A stretch of 64,000 bases of DNA from the NCBI RefSeq assembly GCF_000688475.1, contig NZ_JIAN01000007.1:124001-188000 (forward strand). The letters are read 5' to 3'. Both the position numbers and the translations under genes were made by a program. The notes beneath the pieces are model-generated. The model did not search any database. It saw nothing but the letters and a program-made list of their open reading frames with translations, and was not told the DNA's origin. Shown in pieces: positions 49,324 through 58,641 of this stretch (position 1 is the first letter of the stretch; each line of letters begins with the position of its first letter). Origin of the DNA: Cellulomonas sp. URHE0023 (GTDB taxonomy: Bacteria > Actinomycetota > Actinomycetes > Actinomycetales > Cellulomonadaceae).

Positions 49324-50507
49324 GGCTCGTCGTCCAGGTCGACCGTGCCCTCGTCGGGTGCGTCGGCGCCGTCCAGCGCGAAGGTGAAGTCGACCGACCA
49401 GGCGAGACGGACCTCGGCACCGGTAGCCACCGTCGAGCCGCCCAGGAGGTTCTGGGCGAACACGCCGAACGTGCCGAGACCGCGGACCTCGACCTGGTAC
49501 TGCGTGCTCACACCCATGAACGAGACGTCCGTGACCGTCCCCGGCCCGAGCACGTTCTCCGCTGGCGTCGGCTCCTGGTCGCCGACCAGGATGCGGAGCT
49601 TCTCCGGACGGACGCCGACCAGCACGCCGCCGCTGGACCGGACCGATCGCACCTCGGGCACGAGGATGCGCGTGCCCGAGACGTCGACGGCGAGCAGCCC
49701 GGACTTCGTGACCCGGTCGACCACGGTGCCCGGGACCAAGTTCGACTGGCCCAGGAAGTTCGCGACGAACGCGGTCCGCGGAAGCTCGTACAGCTCCGCG
49801 GGAGTGCCCATCTGCTCGATCCGCCCGCGGTTCATCACGGCGACGGTGTCGGCCATCGTCATGGCCTCCTCCTGGTCGTGCGTGACGTGGATGAACGTCA
49901 GTCCCACCTCGGTCTGGATCCGCTTGAGCTCGAGCTGCATCTGACGACGGAGCTTGAGGTCCAGGGCACCGAGCGGCTCGTCCAGGAGCAGTACGGAGGG
50001 GCGGTTGACCAGGGCACGAGCCAGTGCGACGCGTTGCTGCTGCCCACCCGAGAGCTGTCCAGGCTTGCGGTCTGCGAGGTGCCCGAGCTCGACGAGATCG
50101 AGCCCGTCGGCGACGCGACGCGCGATCTCGCTCTTGCCCGAACGGCGCAGGCCGAACGCGACGTTGTCCCCGACGCTGAGGTGCGGGAAGAGCGCATAGC
50201 TCTGGAAGACCGTGTTCACGGGCCGCTGGTGCGCCCGCGTCCCCGTGACGTCGCTGCCACCGATCGCGATCGTGCCAGAGGTCGGCTGCTCGAGTCCCGC
50301 CACCATGCGCAGCGTGGTGGTCTTGCCACAGCCGGACGGGCCGAGCAGAGCGAAGAACGAGCCCGAGGGGACGGTCAGACTGAGGTTGTCGACCGCCACG
50401 AAGTCGCCGAACGACTTGGTGACGTCGGTGAGCTCCAAGTCCGCCCCGGAGTCTGCCTGGTCCCCGACCGGCGCCGCCGAGCCGGCAGTGCCTGCCGTGC
50501 TCGTCAT
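49320..50507 (-). CDS. potA: Spermidine/putrescine-type ABC transporter ATPase
   Basis: A 395-residue ATPase. Walker A GPSGCGKT is at 56-63, signature LSGGQQQR at 152-159 and Walker B LLLDEP at 173-178. A C-terminal TOBE domain (about 300-385) is typical of PotA. The first 20 residues are Ala/Gly/Ser-rich and non-conserved. ATG 50507 overlaps the potD stop by 4 bases. The layout and neighbours assign it to the same importer as potB and potC. Confidence 0.95.
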   Translation of the reverse strand: MTSTAGTAGSAAPVGDQADSGADLELTDVTKSFGDFVAVDNLSLTVPSGSFFALLGPSGCGKTTTLRMVAGLEQPTSGTIAIGGSDVTGTRAHQRPVNTVFQSYALFPHLSVGDNVAFGLRRSGKSEIARRVADGLDLVELGHLADRKPGQLSGGQQQRVALARALVNRPSVLLLDEPLGALDLKLRRQMQLELKRIQTEVGLTFIHVTHDQEEAMTMADTVAVMNRGRIEQMGTPAELYELPRTAFVANFLGQSNLVPGTVVDRVTKSGLLAVDVSGTRILVPEVRSVRSSGGVLVGVRPEKLRILVGDQEPTPAENVLGPGTVTDVSFMGVSTQYQVEVRGLGTFGVFAQNLLGGSTVATGAEVRLAWSVDFTFALDGADAPDEGTVDLDDEP

Positions 50508-51751
50508 GCGCCGATCACGGTGAGGAACTCGCCGTTGTAGCGCGACTCCTCGGCCGGGTCGAGTGTGCGAAAGACGCTGACCGTGCTGAGGATCTCCGCA
50601 GTCGGGAAGATCATCGGGTTCTCCGCGAGGTCGGGGTCGATCGCGGCCATCGCCTCCTGGGCACCCTGGACCGGGGTGATGTAGTTGACCCACGCGGCGA
50701 CCTCGGCGGCCACCTCCGGGTCGTAGTAGTAGTCCATGAGCTGCTCGGCGTTGGTGCGGGCGGGCGAGCCGATCGGCACCATCAGGTTGTCGCTCCAGAG
50801 CGTGCCGCCCGCGTCGGGGATCGCGAACTCGAAGCGGTCGTCGGCCTCGTAGTTGAGCGACGTGATGTCCCCGGACCAGCCGATGACGGCGATCGCGTCA
50901 CCCGTGTTGAGGTCCTGCGTGTACGAGTTGCCCAGCACCTTGCGGATGTGACCCGAGTCGATCTTCTGCCGCAGGATCTCCAACGACGAGTAGAAGTCGT
51001 CGTCGCTCCAGTCCCCCGCCGGGTCGACGCCCTGGCTGAGCATGATCAGGCCCATGGTGTCGCGCATCTCCGAGAGCACCTCGACCCGGCCGGCGAGCTC
51101 CGGCTTCCACAGGTCATCGACCGAGTGCAGGCCGCCCGGAACCTTCGACTTGTCCCAGGCGAGCCCGGCGAAGCCCGACTGCCACGTCAGCGAGTGCTTA
51201 CGGCCGAGGTCGAAGTCGACGTTGGCCAACGTGGGCAGGATGTTCGCGGAGTTCGGCATCGCCGCCTTGTCGAGCTCCTGGGTGTACCCGAGCCGGATCA
51301 TCCTCGCGGCCATCCAGTCGGTGAGGGTGACGATGTCGTAGCCGATGTCCTGCCCGTTCTTCAGCTGTCCGTTGACCTTGCCGTAGAACGTGTCGTTGTC
51401 CTCGATGTCCTCCGCGTAGTTCACCGAGATGCCGGTCTTGGCCTCGAAGGCCTCGAGCGTGGGGTACTGCGTGGCGTCGTCGTTCTGGTCGAGGTACTGG
51501 GTCCAGTTGGCCCAGCGGACCAGCATGTCGCTGGAGGAGTCGTCCTGGGCCGCCTTCGCCGTCGGCGACGCCGCCCCGCCCGTGCCGCAGGCGGCGAGCA
51601 GCGCCGCCGCCCCCGCGGCGCCGGCCGTACCCAGCAGGAACGACCGCCGCGAGAGATCGGTCGACCGCTCCCGTCCCCGGTGCGTCGCGTGGGCGAGGAG
51701 TGCCCGGACGCGCGGGTCGGTCGGTACGGGTCGACGACGCATGGCGGTCAT
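50504..51751 (-). CDS. potD: Spermidine/putrescine-type ABC transporter substrate-binding lipoprotein
   Basis: A 415-residue periplasmic-type binding protein. A twin-arginine signal (SRRSFLLG, Arg35-Arg36) leads to lipobox LAAC with Cys55, indicating Tat export and lipid anchoring. The mature part fits the PotD/PotF fold (LVRWANWTQYLDQND, TGISVNYAEDIEDNDTFYGKV, DIVTLTDWMAARMIRLGY). ATG 51751 is preceded by AGGAG at 5 bases; an internal ATG at 51742 is possible. It is the first gene of the coupled potDABC operon. A pair of GCAA...TTGC palindromes lies upstream. Confidence 0.93.
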   Translation of the reverse strand: MTAMRRRPVPTDPRVRALLAHATHRGRERSTDLSRRSFLLGTAGAAGAAALLAACGTGGAASPTAKAAQDDSSSDMLVRWANWTQYLDQNDDATQYPTLEAFEAKTGISVNYAEDIEDNDTFYGKVNGQLKNGQDIGYDIVTLTDWMAARMIRLGYTQELDKAAMPNSANILPTLANVDFDLGRKHSLTWQSGFAGLAWDKSKVPGGLHSVDDLWKPELAGRVEVLSEMRDTMGLIMLSQGVDPAGDWSDDDFYSSLEILRQKIDSGHIRKVLGNSYTQDLNTGDAIAVIGWSGDITSLNYEADDRFEFAIPDAGGTLWSDNLMVPIGSPARTNAEQLMDYYYDPEVAAEVAAWVNYITPVQGAQEAMAAIDPDLAENPMIFPTAEILSTVSVFRTLDPAEESRYNGEFLTVIGA

Positions 51752-51817
51752 GGGGCTCCTCGTTACGGCGGTACCACGAACACGGTCGACGGATCCTCGC
51801 AAACAGACGGGCGTCCA

Positions 51818-51863
51818 GCAAGGAATTCGTTGCGAAAGCACCCGGCCGCAACGAAAATGTTGC
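51818..51863. promoter_or_regulatory. Pair of operator-like palindromes upstream of potD
   Basis: GCAAGGAATTCGTTGC (51818-51833) and GCAACGAAAATGTTGC (51848-51863) are 16-base near-palindromes spaced 30 bases apart start to start, about three helical turns. They lie 66 and 96 bases upstream of the potD start. The first recurs at 53482-53497 beside the Lrp-like gene with one difference (inverted), so Lrp-type binding is likely. Confidence 0.6.
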
Positions 51864-51897
51864 ATGCCGGAAGCATTCACCTGCCGGATCAGTGCCC

Positions 51898-53346
51898 TTA
51901 CGCCTCGAAGGCGGACATCACGTGCTTGATCCGCGTGTAGTCCTCGAACCCGTACATCGACAGGTCCTTGCCGTAGCCGGACTGCTTGAAGCCGCCGTGC
52001 GGCATCTCCGCGACGAACGGGATGTGCGTGTTGATCCACACCACCCCGAAGTCGAGGGCGCGGGACAGCCGCAGCGCGCGGCCGTGGTTCGCGGTCCACA
52101 CCGAGCTCGCGAGGCCGTACCGCACGCCGTTGGCCAGTGCGATCGCCTCGTCCTCGTCGGTGAACGTCTGCACCGTGATGACCGGTCCGAAGATCTCGTC
52201 CTGGATGGCCTCGTCGTCCTGGCGGAGCCCCGACACGACCGTCGCCTCGACGAAGTAGCCCGCGCCACCCACCCTGTTCCCGCCGGCGACGACCGAGGCG
52301 TGGTCGGGCAGCCGGTCGAGGAAGCCGGTGACGCGCTCGAGCTGGACCGCGTTGTTCACCGGGCCGAACGCGACGTCGGCGTCGTCCGGCATCCCGGTCT
52401 TCTGACCGCGGGCTGCCTCGGCGAGCGCGGCCACGAAGTCGTCATGGACGGACGCGTGCACCAGGACCCGGGTGGCGGCCGTGCAGTCCTGACCCGCGTT
52501 GTAGTACCCCGCGCCGGCGATGCCCTCCGCCGCGGCGGCGATGTCCGCATCGGCGAACACGATGACCGGTGCCTTCCCACCGAGCTCGAGGTGCACGCGC
52601 TTGAGCCCGGCCGAGGCAGCCTCCGCGACCTGCGAGCCGGCACGGATCGACCCCGTGATCGCCACCATGTCCGGCCGGGCGTGCGCGACGAGCGCGCGAC
52701 CGGTCGTGCGGTCCCCGCAGATCACGTTCAGCACACCGGGCGGCAGGACCTCGGCGGCGACCTCGCCCAGCAGCAGGGTCGACGCGGGCGTCGTGTCCGA
52801 CGGCTTCAGGACGACCGTGTTGCCGGCCGCGAGCGCGGGCGCGATCTTCCAGATCGCCATCATCAGCGGGTAGTTCCACGGCGTGACCTGGCCGACCACC
52901 CCGACGGGCTCGCGGCGGACCCAGGAGGTGTGACCCGCCATGTACTCCCCTGCGCTGAGCCCGTCGAGCACGCGGGCAGCGCCGGCGAAGAAGCGCAGCT
53001 GGTCGACGCACGGCGGGACCTCGTCCGTCGCGGTGAGGTGCAGGGGCTTGCCCGTGTTCCGCGACTCGACCGCGACGAACTCGGCGGCACGGGACTCGAC
53101 GGCGTCGGCGAGCCGCAGCAGTGCGAGCTGCCGCTCGGCGGGCGTCGTGCGGCCCCAGGTCGTGAACGCCTGCGACGCCGAGGCGTACGCCGCATCGACG
53201 TCGGCCGACCCGCTGAGCGGCGCACGGGCGTACTCGCGACCGGTCGACGGGTCGACCACCGCGGTCGTTCGGCCGTCCGTGGCCGGCTTGCGTTCACCCC
53301 CGACGACGTTCAACAGCTCGATGGTCTGGTCGGGGGCCTGGCTCAC
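51898..53346 (-). CDS. Aminobutyraldehyde dehydrogenase-like (PatD/PuuC-type) aldehyde dehydrogenase
   Basis: A 482-residue aldehyde dehydrogenase with catalytic Cys288 (NAGQDCTAATRV) and Glu254 (HLELGGKAP). It also has TPWNYPLMMAIWKIAPALAAGNTVVLKPSDTTP, GSIRAGSQVAEA and the GGFKQSGYGKDLSMYGFEDYT C-terminus. The GSIRAG motif and C-terminal segment resemble gamma-aminobutyraldehyde dehydrogenases. It would oxidise 4-aminobutanal to GABA. GTG 53346 is chosen because AGGAG lies 6 bases upstream; the open frame is longer. It lies upstream of potD on the same strand and is divergent from the Lrp-type gene. Confidence 0.85.
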   Translation of the reverse strand: MSQAPDQTIELLNVVGGERKPATDGRTTAVVDPSTGREYARAPLSGSADVDAAYASASQAFTTWGRTTPAERQLALLRLADAVESRAAEFVAVESRNTGKPLHLTATDEVPPCVDQLRFFAGAARVLDGLSAGEYMAGHTSWVRREPVGVVGQVTPWNYPLMMAIWKIAPALAAGNTVVLKPSDTTPASTLLLGEVAAEVLPPGVLNVICGDRTTGRALVAHARPDMVAITGSIRAGSQVAEAASAGLKRVHLELGGKAPVIVFADADIAAAAEGIAGAGYYNAGQDCTAATRVLVHASVHDDFVAALAEAARGQKTGMPDDADVAFGPVNNAVQLERVTGFLDRLPDHASVVAGGNRVGGAGYFVEATVVSGLRQDDEAIQDEIFGPVITVQTFTDEDEAIALANGVRYGLASSVWTANHGRALRLSRALDFGVVWINTHIPFVAEMPHGGFKQSGYGKDLSMYGFEDYTRIKHVMSAFEA

Positions 53347-53481
53347 GGTGACTCCTTCGAGGGCGCGCGTACGTCGGTCGTCGCACCGTACGCCGCCGCC
53401 CTCGGTTGCGGCAGGGTGGACGGAGCATCCGGCCGATCGAGGCGCGCAAGTCCTCGGAATCAGAAGTTTTTTCGGCCTGTC

Positions 53482-53497
53482 ACAACGAATTCCTTGC
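53482..53497. promoter_or_regulatory. Operator-like motif between patD-like and Lrp genes
   Basis: ACAACGAATTCCTTGC on the plus strand reads GCAAGGAATTCGTTGT on the minus strand. It matches the 16-mer upstream of potD at 15 of 16 positions. It lies in the 182-base divergent region between the aldehyde dehydrogenase start (53346) and the Lrp-like start (53529). The repetition at two independent promoters supports a shared regulator. Confidence 0.6.
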
Positions 53498-53528
53498 ATC
53501 GTGGGCCGCGGCCGACCACGATCGGCGC

Positions 53529-54005
53529 GTGAGGACACGCAGACCGGCACAGGGCAGGCCGATCCTCGACGACGTCTCCAAGGCGATCGTCGAGCAGCTC
53601 CAGGAGGACGGCAGGCGGCCGTACGCGACGATCGGCAAGGCCATCGGCCTGTCCGAGGCGGCGGTCCGACAGCGCGTCCAGCGGCTCACCGACTCGGGAG
53701 TCATGCAGATCGTCGCCGTGACCGACCCGCTCCAGGTCGGCTTCACGCGGCAGGCGATGATCGGCCTGCGCTGCGAGGGAGACCTCGACGTCGTCGCGGA
53801 CGCCCTGGCCGACCTGCAGGAGGTCGACTACGTGGTGGTCACGGCCGGCGGCTTCGACCTGCTGTGCGAGGTCGTGTGCGAGGACGACGACCACCTGCTC
53901 GAGGTCCTCAACCAGAAGATCCGCTCGCTCCCGGGTGTGCGGACCACCGAGACGTTCGTGTACCTGAAGCTGCGCAAGCAGCTCTACAACTGGGGGACCA
54001 GATGA
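53529..54005 (+). CDS. Lrp/AsnC-family transcriptional regulator
   Basis: A 158-residue regulator. The N-terminal HTH (about residues 14-60, LDDVSKAIVEQLQEDGRRPYATIGKAIGLSEAAVRQRVQRL) and the C-terminal RAM domain (about 75-150, VGFTRQAMIGLRCEGDLDVV) match the Lrp/AsnC family. It would sense an amino acid or polyamine. GTG 53529 is used; the frame is open from 53406 but that would cross the operator. It is coupled to the downstream aminotransferase by ATGA and is divergent from the aldehyde dehydrogenase, so it probably controls this whole cluster. Confidence 0.88.
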   Translation: MRTRRPAQGRPILDDVSKAIVEQLQEDGRRPYATIGKAIGLSEAAVRQRVQRLTDSGVMQIVAVTDPLQVGFTRQAMIGLRCEGDLDVVADALADLQEVDYVVVTAGGFDLLCEVVCEDDDHLLEVLNQKIRSLPGVRTTETFVYLKLRKQLYNWGTR

Positions 54006-55378
54006 GTACGACCCGGACGGGCACGAACCGGTCGCAGGCAGCCCGCGACCACCTCTGGGGCCACTTCACCCGGCAGAGCGCGTGGGAGGACGGCGTCCCG
54101 ACGATCGTGCGCGGCGAGGGCCACCACATCTACGACGACGCCGGGCGGCAGTACATCGACGGCCTGTCGGGGCTCTTCGTCGTGCAGGCCGGGCACGGTC
54201 GCACCGAGCTCGCCGAGGCCGCACGCGTCCAGGCCGAGAAGCTGGCGTTCTTCCCGCTCTGGTCCTACGCCCACCCCGAGGCGATCGACCTCGCCGAGCG
54301 TCTCGCGGCCTACGCCCCGGGCGACCTGAACCACGTGTTCTTCACCACGGGCGGCGGCGAGGCCGTCGAGACCGCCTGGAAGCTGGCCAAGAACTACTTC
54401 AAGCTCACGGGCAAGCCCAACAAGTACAAGGTCATCTCGCGCTCGATCGCCTACCACGGCACCACGCACGGGGCGTTATCGATCACTGGCCTGCCGACGC
54501 TCAAGGCGCCGTTCGAGCCGTTGGTCCCCGGTGCGCACAAGGTGCCCAACACCAACGAGTACCGCGCACCTGACCACCTGCGCGACGACCCGAAGGCGTT
54601 CGGTCGGTGGGCGGCGGACCGCATCGGCGAGGCCATCGAGTTCGAAGGGGCGGACACCGTGGCCGCCGTCTTCCTCGAGCCGGTGCAGAACGCGGGCGGG
54701 TGCTTCCCGCCGCCTCCGGGCTACTTCGAGCGCGTGCGCGAGATCTGCGACGAGCACGACGTGCTCCTGGTCTCCGACGAGGTGATCTGCGCGTTCGGCC
54801 GGATCGGCTCGATCTTCGCGTGCGACGACTTCGGCTACGTCCCGGACATGATCACGTGCGCCAAGGGCATGACCTCCGGCTACTCCCCGATCGGCGCACT
54901 GATCGCCTCGGACAAGCTCTACGAGCCGTTCGCCACCGGCAGCGCCTCGTTCGCGCACGGCTACACGTTCGGTGGCCACCCGGTCTCTGCGGCGGTCGCC
55001 AACGCGAACCTCGACCTCTTCGAACGCGAAGGCATCACCACCCATGTCAAGGAGAGCGCCCCGGCGTTCCGGCAGACGCTGGAGAAGCTGCTCGACCTCC
55101 CGATCGTCGGCGACGTGCGCGGCGAAGGCTTCTTCTACGGGATCGAGCTCGTCAAGGACAAGACGACGCGGGAGACGTTCGACGACGACGAGAGCGAGCG
55201 TCTGCTGCGCGGGTTCCTGTCCGGTGCGCTGTTCGAGGCCGGCCTGTACTGCCGCGCCGACGACCGCGGAGACCCGGTCATCCAGCTCGCTCCCCCGCTC
55301 ACGTGCGGCCAGCAGCAGTTCGATGAGATCGAGCAGATCCTGCGCGGTGTGCTGACCGAGGCGTGGACGCACCTGTGA
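54002..55378 (+). CDS. Class III aminotransferase, probable putrescine:pyruvate type
   Basis: A 458-residue PLP enzyme. The PLP lysine is Lys288 in ITCAKGMTSGYSPIGA, with TTGGGEAVETAWKLAKNYFKLTGKPNKYKV, SRSIAYHGTTHGAL and DEVICAFGRIG. The GMTSGYSP and NYFKLTGKPNKYKVI features are typical of the putrescine/omega-aminotransferase (SpuC-like) branch, which converts putrescine to 4-aminobutanal. ATG 54002 overlaps the Lrp gene and the stop overlaps the FAD oxidase. The substrate is inferred. Confidence 0.85.
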   Translation: MSTTRTGTNRSQAARDHLWGHFTRQSAWEDGVPTIVRGEGHHIYDDAGRQYIDGLSGLFVVQAGHGRTELAEAARVQAEKLAFFPLWSYAHPEAIDLAERLAAYAPGDLNHVFFTTGGGEAVETAWKLAKNYFKLTGKPNKYKVISRSIAYHGTTHGALSITGLPTLKAPFEPLVPGAHKVPNTNEYRAPDHLRDDPKAFGRWAADRIGEAIEFEGADTVAAVFLEPVQNAGGCFPPPPGYFERVREICDEHDVLLVSDEVICAFGRIGSIFACDDFGYVPDMITCAKGMTSGYSPIGALIASDKLYEPFATGSASFAHGYTFGGHPVSAAVANANLDLFEREGITTHVKESAPAFRQTLEKLLDLPIVGDVRGEGFFYGIELVKDKTTRETFDDDESERLLRGFLSGALFEAGLYCRADDRGDPVIQLAPPLTCGQQQFDEIEQILRGVLTEAWTHL

Positions 55379-56760
55379 CGGCTCACGCGACCCCTCCCGC
55401 GTCCCTGTGGTTCGACCAGGTGGCGGCCGACGAGCCCGAGGCCTCGGTTCGCCGCGACCCGCTCGACGGTGACGAGACAGCCGACGTCGTGATCGTCGGC
55501 GCAGGGCTGACCGGGCTGTGGACGGCCTACTACCTGCTCGAGCAGGACCCAGCGCTGGACGTGCTGATCGTCGAGGCCGAGGTTGCCGGGTTCGGGGCGA
55601 GCGGGCGCAACGGCGGCTGGTGCTCCGCACTGTTCCCCGTCTCCGCCGACGAGCTGGCCCGTCGCCACGGGCATGACGCGGCCCTGGACATGCGCGCGGC
55701 GATGCGGGACACCGTCGTCGAGGTGGGCGGCGTCGCCGCGGCCGAGCAGATCGACTGCGGGTTCGCGTTCGGGGGCACGGTCACGCTCGCGCGCAACCGT
55801 CCGCAGCTCGAGCGCATCGCCTCGGACGTCGGCGCGGATGCCCGCTGGGGTGACGAGTCGCACCTGCTGGGTCCCGACGAGGTCGAGGACCACGTGCGGG
55901 CCCAGGGTGTGATCGGCGGCTCGTTCACCCCGGACTGCGCCCGGATCCAGCCGCTGCGGCTGGTCCGTGGACTCGTGGACGTGCTTGTCTCCCGCGGTGC
56001 CCGGTTGGTCGAGGGAACCCGCGCGCTGCGCCTGTCTCCGCGCGCCGTCGTCACGGACCACGGAACCGTCCGCGCCCGCTGGGTCATCCGCGCGACCGAG
56101 GCCTGGACGTCACAGCTGCCGGGCTCGGGTCGCGACGTCGCTCCCGTGTACTCCCACATGATCGCGACCGAACCGCTGCCGCCCGAGGTCTGGTCGCAGA
56201 TCGGGTTGGACCGCGCCCAGACGTTCGGCGACGCGCGACACCTGATCGTCTACGGCCAGCGCACGACGGACGACCGGCTGGCCTTCGGCGGCCGCGGCGC
56301 GCCGTACCACCTGCGCTCGTCGATCCGGCCCTCCTACGACCAGCTCACGTCGACCGCCGAGCACCTCGAGCGCGAGCTGGTCGAGCTCTTCCCGGTGCTC
56401 GACCACGCCGTGATCACCCACCGGTGGGGCGGCCCGCTCGGCGTGACCCGCGACTGGAGCCCGTCGGTCGGGCTCGATGCCGAGACCGGGATCGGCTGGG
56501 CCGGCGGATACGTCGGCGACGGCGTCGCGACCACGAACCTTGCTGGCCGGACGCTCGCCGACCTGGTCACGGGCACCGAGTCGCCGATCGTCCGCCTGCC
56601 GTGGGTGGGTCACCGCTCTCCCCGGTGGGAGCCCGAACCGCTGCGCTGGGCGGGGATCACGGCAGCCCGCCGCGCCGCGGCCTGGGCGGACCGCACCGAG
56701 CTCCGGTCCGGTCACTCGAGCCGGGTCGAAGCCGTTCTCCACAAGGTGCTCGGGGGCTGA
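55375..56760 (+). CDS. FAD-dependent oxidoreductase, PuuB-like
   Basis: A 461-residue DAO-family flavoprotein. The FAD-binding GAGLTGLWTAYYLLE is at about residues 42-56. GFGASGRNGGWCSALFP (about 75-91) is the second conserved FAD-contact segment of the gamma-glutamylputrescine oxidase branch. The C-terminus includes GYVGDGVATTNLAGRTLADLVTG. It may oxidise gamma-glutamylputrescine or a related amine. No gamma-glutamylputrescine synthetase or hydrolase is visible in this window. GTG 55375 overlaps the aminotransferase stop by 4 bases. Confidence 0.85.
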   Translation: MTAHATPPASLWFDQVAADEPEASVRRDPLDGDETADVVIVGAGLTGLWTAYYLLEQDPALDVLIVEAEVAGFGASGRNGGWCSALFPVSADELARRHGHDAALDMRAAMRDTVVEVGGVAAAEQIDCGFAFGGTVTLARNRPQLERIASDVGADARWGDESHLLGPDEVEDHVRAQGVIGGSFTPDCARIQPLRLVRGLVDVLVSRGARLVEGTRALRLSPRAVVTDHGTVRARWVIRATEAWTSQLPGSGRDVAPVYSHMIATEPLPPEVWSQIGLDRAQTFGDARHLIVYGQRTTDDRLAFGGRGAPYHLRSSIRPSYDQLTSTAEHLERELVELFPVLDHAVITHRWGGPLGVTRDWSPSVGLDAETGIGWAGGYVGDGVATTNLAGRTLADLVTGTESPIVRLPWVGHRSPRWEPEPLRWAGITAARRAAAWADRTELRSGHSSRVEAVLHKVLGG

Positions 56761-56776
56761 CCCCGCCTCTCGGCGC

Positions 56777-57928
56777 TCAGGACCGGGCGAGGAGCTCGTG
56801 GGCGCGGCGGCGTGCCCACGTCTCGGCATCGAGCACGGCGTCCAGCGAGAGGTCGTCCGCTCCTGCGTGCTCACCCAGCACCCGCTGCACGGTGCTCACG
56901 ATGTCGAGGAAGCCGATCCGCCCGGTCAGGAACGCCTCGACGCACTCTTCGTTCGCCGCGTTGTACACGGCCGGGTGCGTCGGGCTCGTGGCCACCGCGG
57001 CCCTCGCGAGCGCGACCGCACCGAAGACCTCCTCGTCGAGCGGCTCGAACGTCCACGCCGTCGCCTGCGTCCAGTCGCAGCCGGGTGCCACGTCGGGCAC
57101 CCGGTCGGGCCAGCTGAGGCCCAGGGCGATCGGCAGACGCATGTCGGGCGGGGACGCCTGGGCGAGCGTGGATCCGTCGACGAACTCGACCATCGAGTGG
57201 ACGACCGACTGCGGGTGCACGACCACCGTGATGTCCTCGACGGGGACGTCGAAGAGCAGGTGGGCCTCGATCAGCTCGAGGCCCTTGTTCATGAGGGTGG
57301 CCGAGTTGATCGTCACGACCGGCCCCATCGACCAGGTCGGGTGCGCGAGCGCCTGCTGCGGCGTGACGGTCTTGACGTCGTCGTGGGCCCAGCCGCGGAA
57401 CGGTCCCCCGGACGCGGTCAGCACGAGCCTGCGGACCTCCGGGCGGGTGCCGCCGCGCAGGGCCTGGGCGATCGCGGAGTGCTCGGAGTCCACCGGGACG
57501 ATCTGGTCGGGCCGCTGTCGCGCCGCCTGGACGAGCCGCCCGCCGACGACGAGCGACTCCTTGTTGGCGAGCGCCAGCGTGCTGCCGGCGCCGAGAGCTG
57601 CCAGCGTCGGGCCGAGGCCGACGCTCCCGGTGACGCCGTTCAGCACGACGTCCGCTCCGCGGCCTGCGAGCTCGGTCGACGCGCGCGGCCCGACGAGCAC
57701 CTCGACGCCGGGGAGCGCCTCGCGCAGCGCGGGACCTGCGGCCTCGTCGGCGACAGCGATGGTCGACACGCCCAGCCGCCGGGCCTGGTCGACGAGCAGT
57801 CCGACGTCTCGTCCTCCCGCGCTCAGTCCGGTGACCGTGAACCGGTCGGGGTTGCGGGTGATGACGTCGACGGCCTGGGTGCCGATCGACCCGGTGGACC
57901 CCAGCAGGATGACGGTTCGCGTGCTCAC
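56777..57928 (-). CDS. dxr: 1-deoxy-D-xylulose 5-phosphate reductoisomerase
   Basis: A 383-residue enzyme that makes MEP from DXP with NADPH, the second step of the MEP pathway. [14 protein letters not shown] is the N-terminal nucleotide-binding motif. [29 protein letters not shown] and [21 protein letters not shown] are the conserved active-site segments. GTG 57928 is chosen because the upstream frame enters the divergent padR region. dxr is normally next to rip and ispG, but a 12-kb insertion separates them here. Confidence 0.96.
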   Translation of the reverse strand: MSTRTVILLGSTGSIGTQAVDVITRNPDRFTVTGLSAGGRDVGLLVDQARRLGVSTIAVADEAAGPALREALPGVEVLVGPRASTELAGRGADVVLNGVTGSVGLGPTLAALGAGSTLALANKESLVVGGRLVQAARQRPDQIVPVDSEHSAIAQALRGGTRPEVRRLVLTASGGPFRGWAHDDVKTVTPQQALAHPTWSMGPVVTINSATLMNKGLELIEAHLLFDVPVEDITVVVHPQSVVHSMVEFVDGSTLAQASPPDMRLPIALGLSWPDRVPDVAPGCDWTQATAWTFEPLDEEVFGAVALARAAVATSPTHPAVYNAANEECVEAFLTGRIGFLDIVSTVQRVLGEHAGADDLSLDAVLDAETWARRRAHELLARS

Positions 57929-57963
57929 GGACCCATCATCGCGGGAAGTGGCAGGATCGCCGC

Positions 57964-58641
57964 ATGCCAGGTCCAGCATCTGCCCAGGGGGCAGCCACCC
58001 GCCTGCTCGTGCTCGGTTGCGTGCGCATCTTCCAGCCCGTGCACGGCTACTTCCTGCGCCGCGAGCTGGTGAGCTGGGAGGTCGACCGGTGGGCGCACGT
58101 GCACCCCGGGTCCATCTACAACGCGCTCAAGTCGCTCAGCCGTTCGGGCCTGCTCGAGGAGGTGGGGGTGGTCACCGACGGGCCTCGACCGCCCCGCACG
58201 ACCTACCGGCTCACGGAGGCCGGCGAGTCCGAGTTCCTTGGCCTGGTGCGTGCCGGGCTGCTCACGACGGATGACCCGACGCTGCTCCTCACGGCCGTGA
58301 ACATGGCGTTCGCCCTCACCCGCGACGAGGTGGTCCAGGCGATCGAGACGAGGGTCCGCATGCTCGAGGACTCGCTGACGTCGCTGGCCGCGCAGATGCA
58401 AGAGATCCTCGAGGCCAAGGACACGCCGGACACCGCGACCGAGGTGAGCCGCCTGATGAGCGCCCGGGACCGCGGCGAGCTGGAGTGGGCGCGCGGCTAC
58501 CTGGAGCGGCTGCGGAGCGGCGCTTACGCGTTCCAGGGCGAGCCCCCGCTGTGGAACCCGACGCCCGAGCAGCTCGAGGTCGCCCGCGCGGCAGGCGTCG
58601 GCCCGTGGGTCGTCTACGCGATGGCGAACGAGGACACGTAA
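57964..58641 (+). CDS. PadR-family transcriptional regulator
   Basis: A 225-residue regulator with the PadR winged helix at about residues 10-90 ([40 protein letters not shown] and [13 protein letters not shown]). A C-terminal helical region (about 100-190) is typical of subfamily 1. It is divergent from dxr with a 35-base gap. It is followed by an ABC efflux pair and a palindromic repeat pair at 58638-58674 that overlaps its own stop codon, so it most likely represses the efflux genes. Confidence 0.88.
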   Translation: MPGPASAQGAATRLLVLGCVRIFQPVHGYFLRRELVSWEVDRWAHVHPGSIYNALKSLSRSGLLEEVGVVTDGPRPPRTTYRLTEAGESEFLGLVRAGLLTTDDPTLLLTAVNMAFALTRDEVVQAIETRVRMLEDSLTSLAAQMQEILEAKDTPDTATEVSRLMSARDRGELEWARGYLERLRSGAYAFQGEPPLWNPTPEQLEVARAAGVGPWVVYAMANEDT

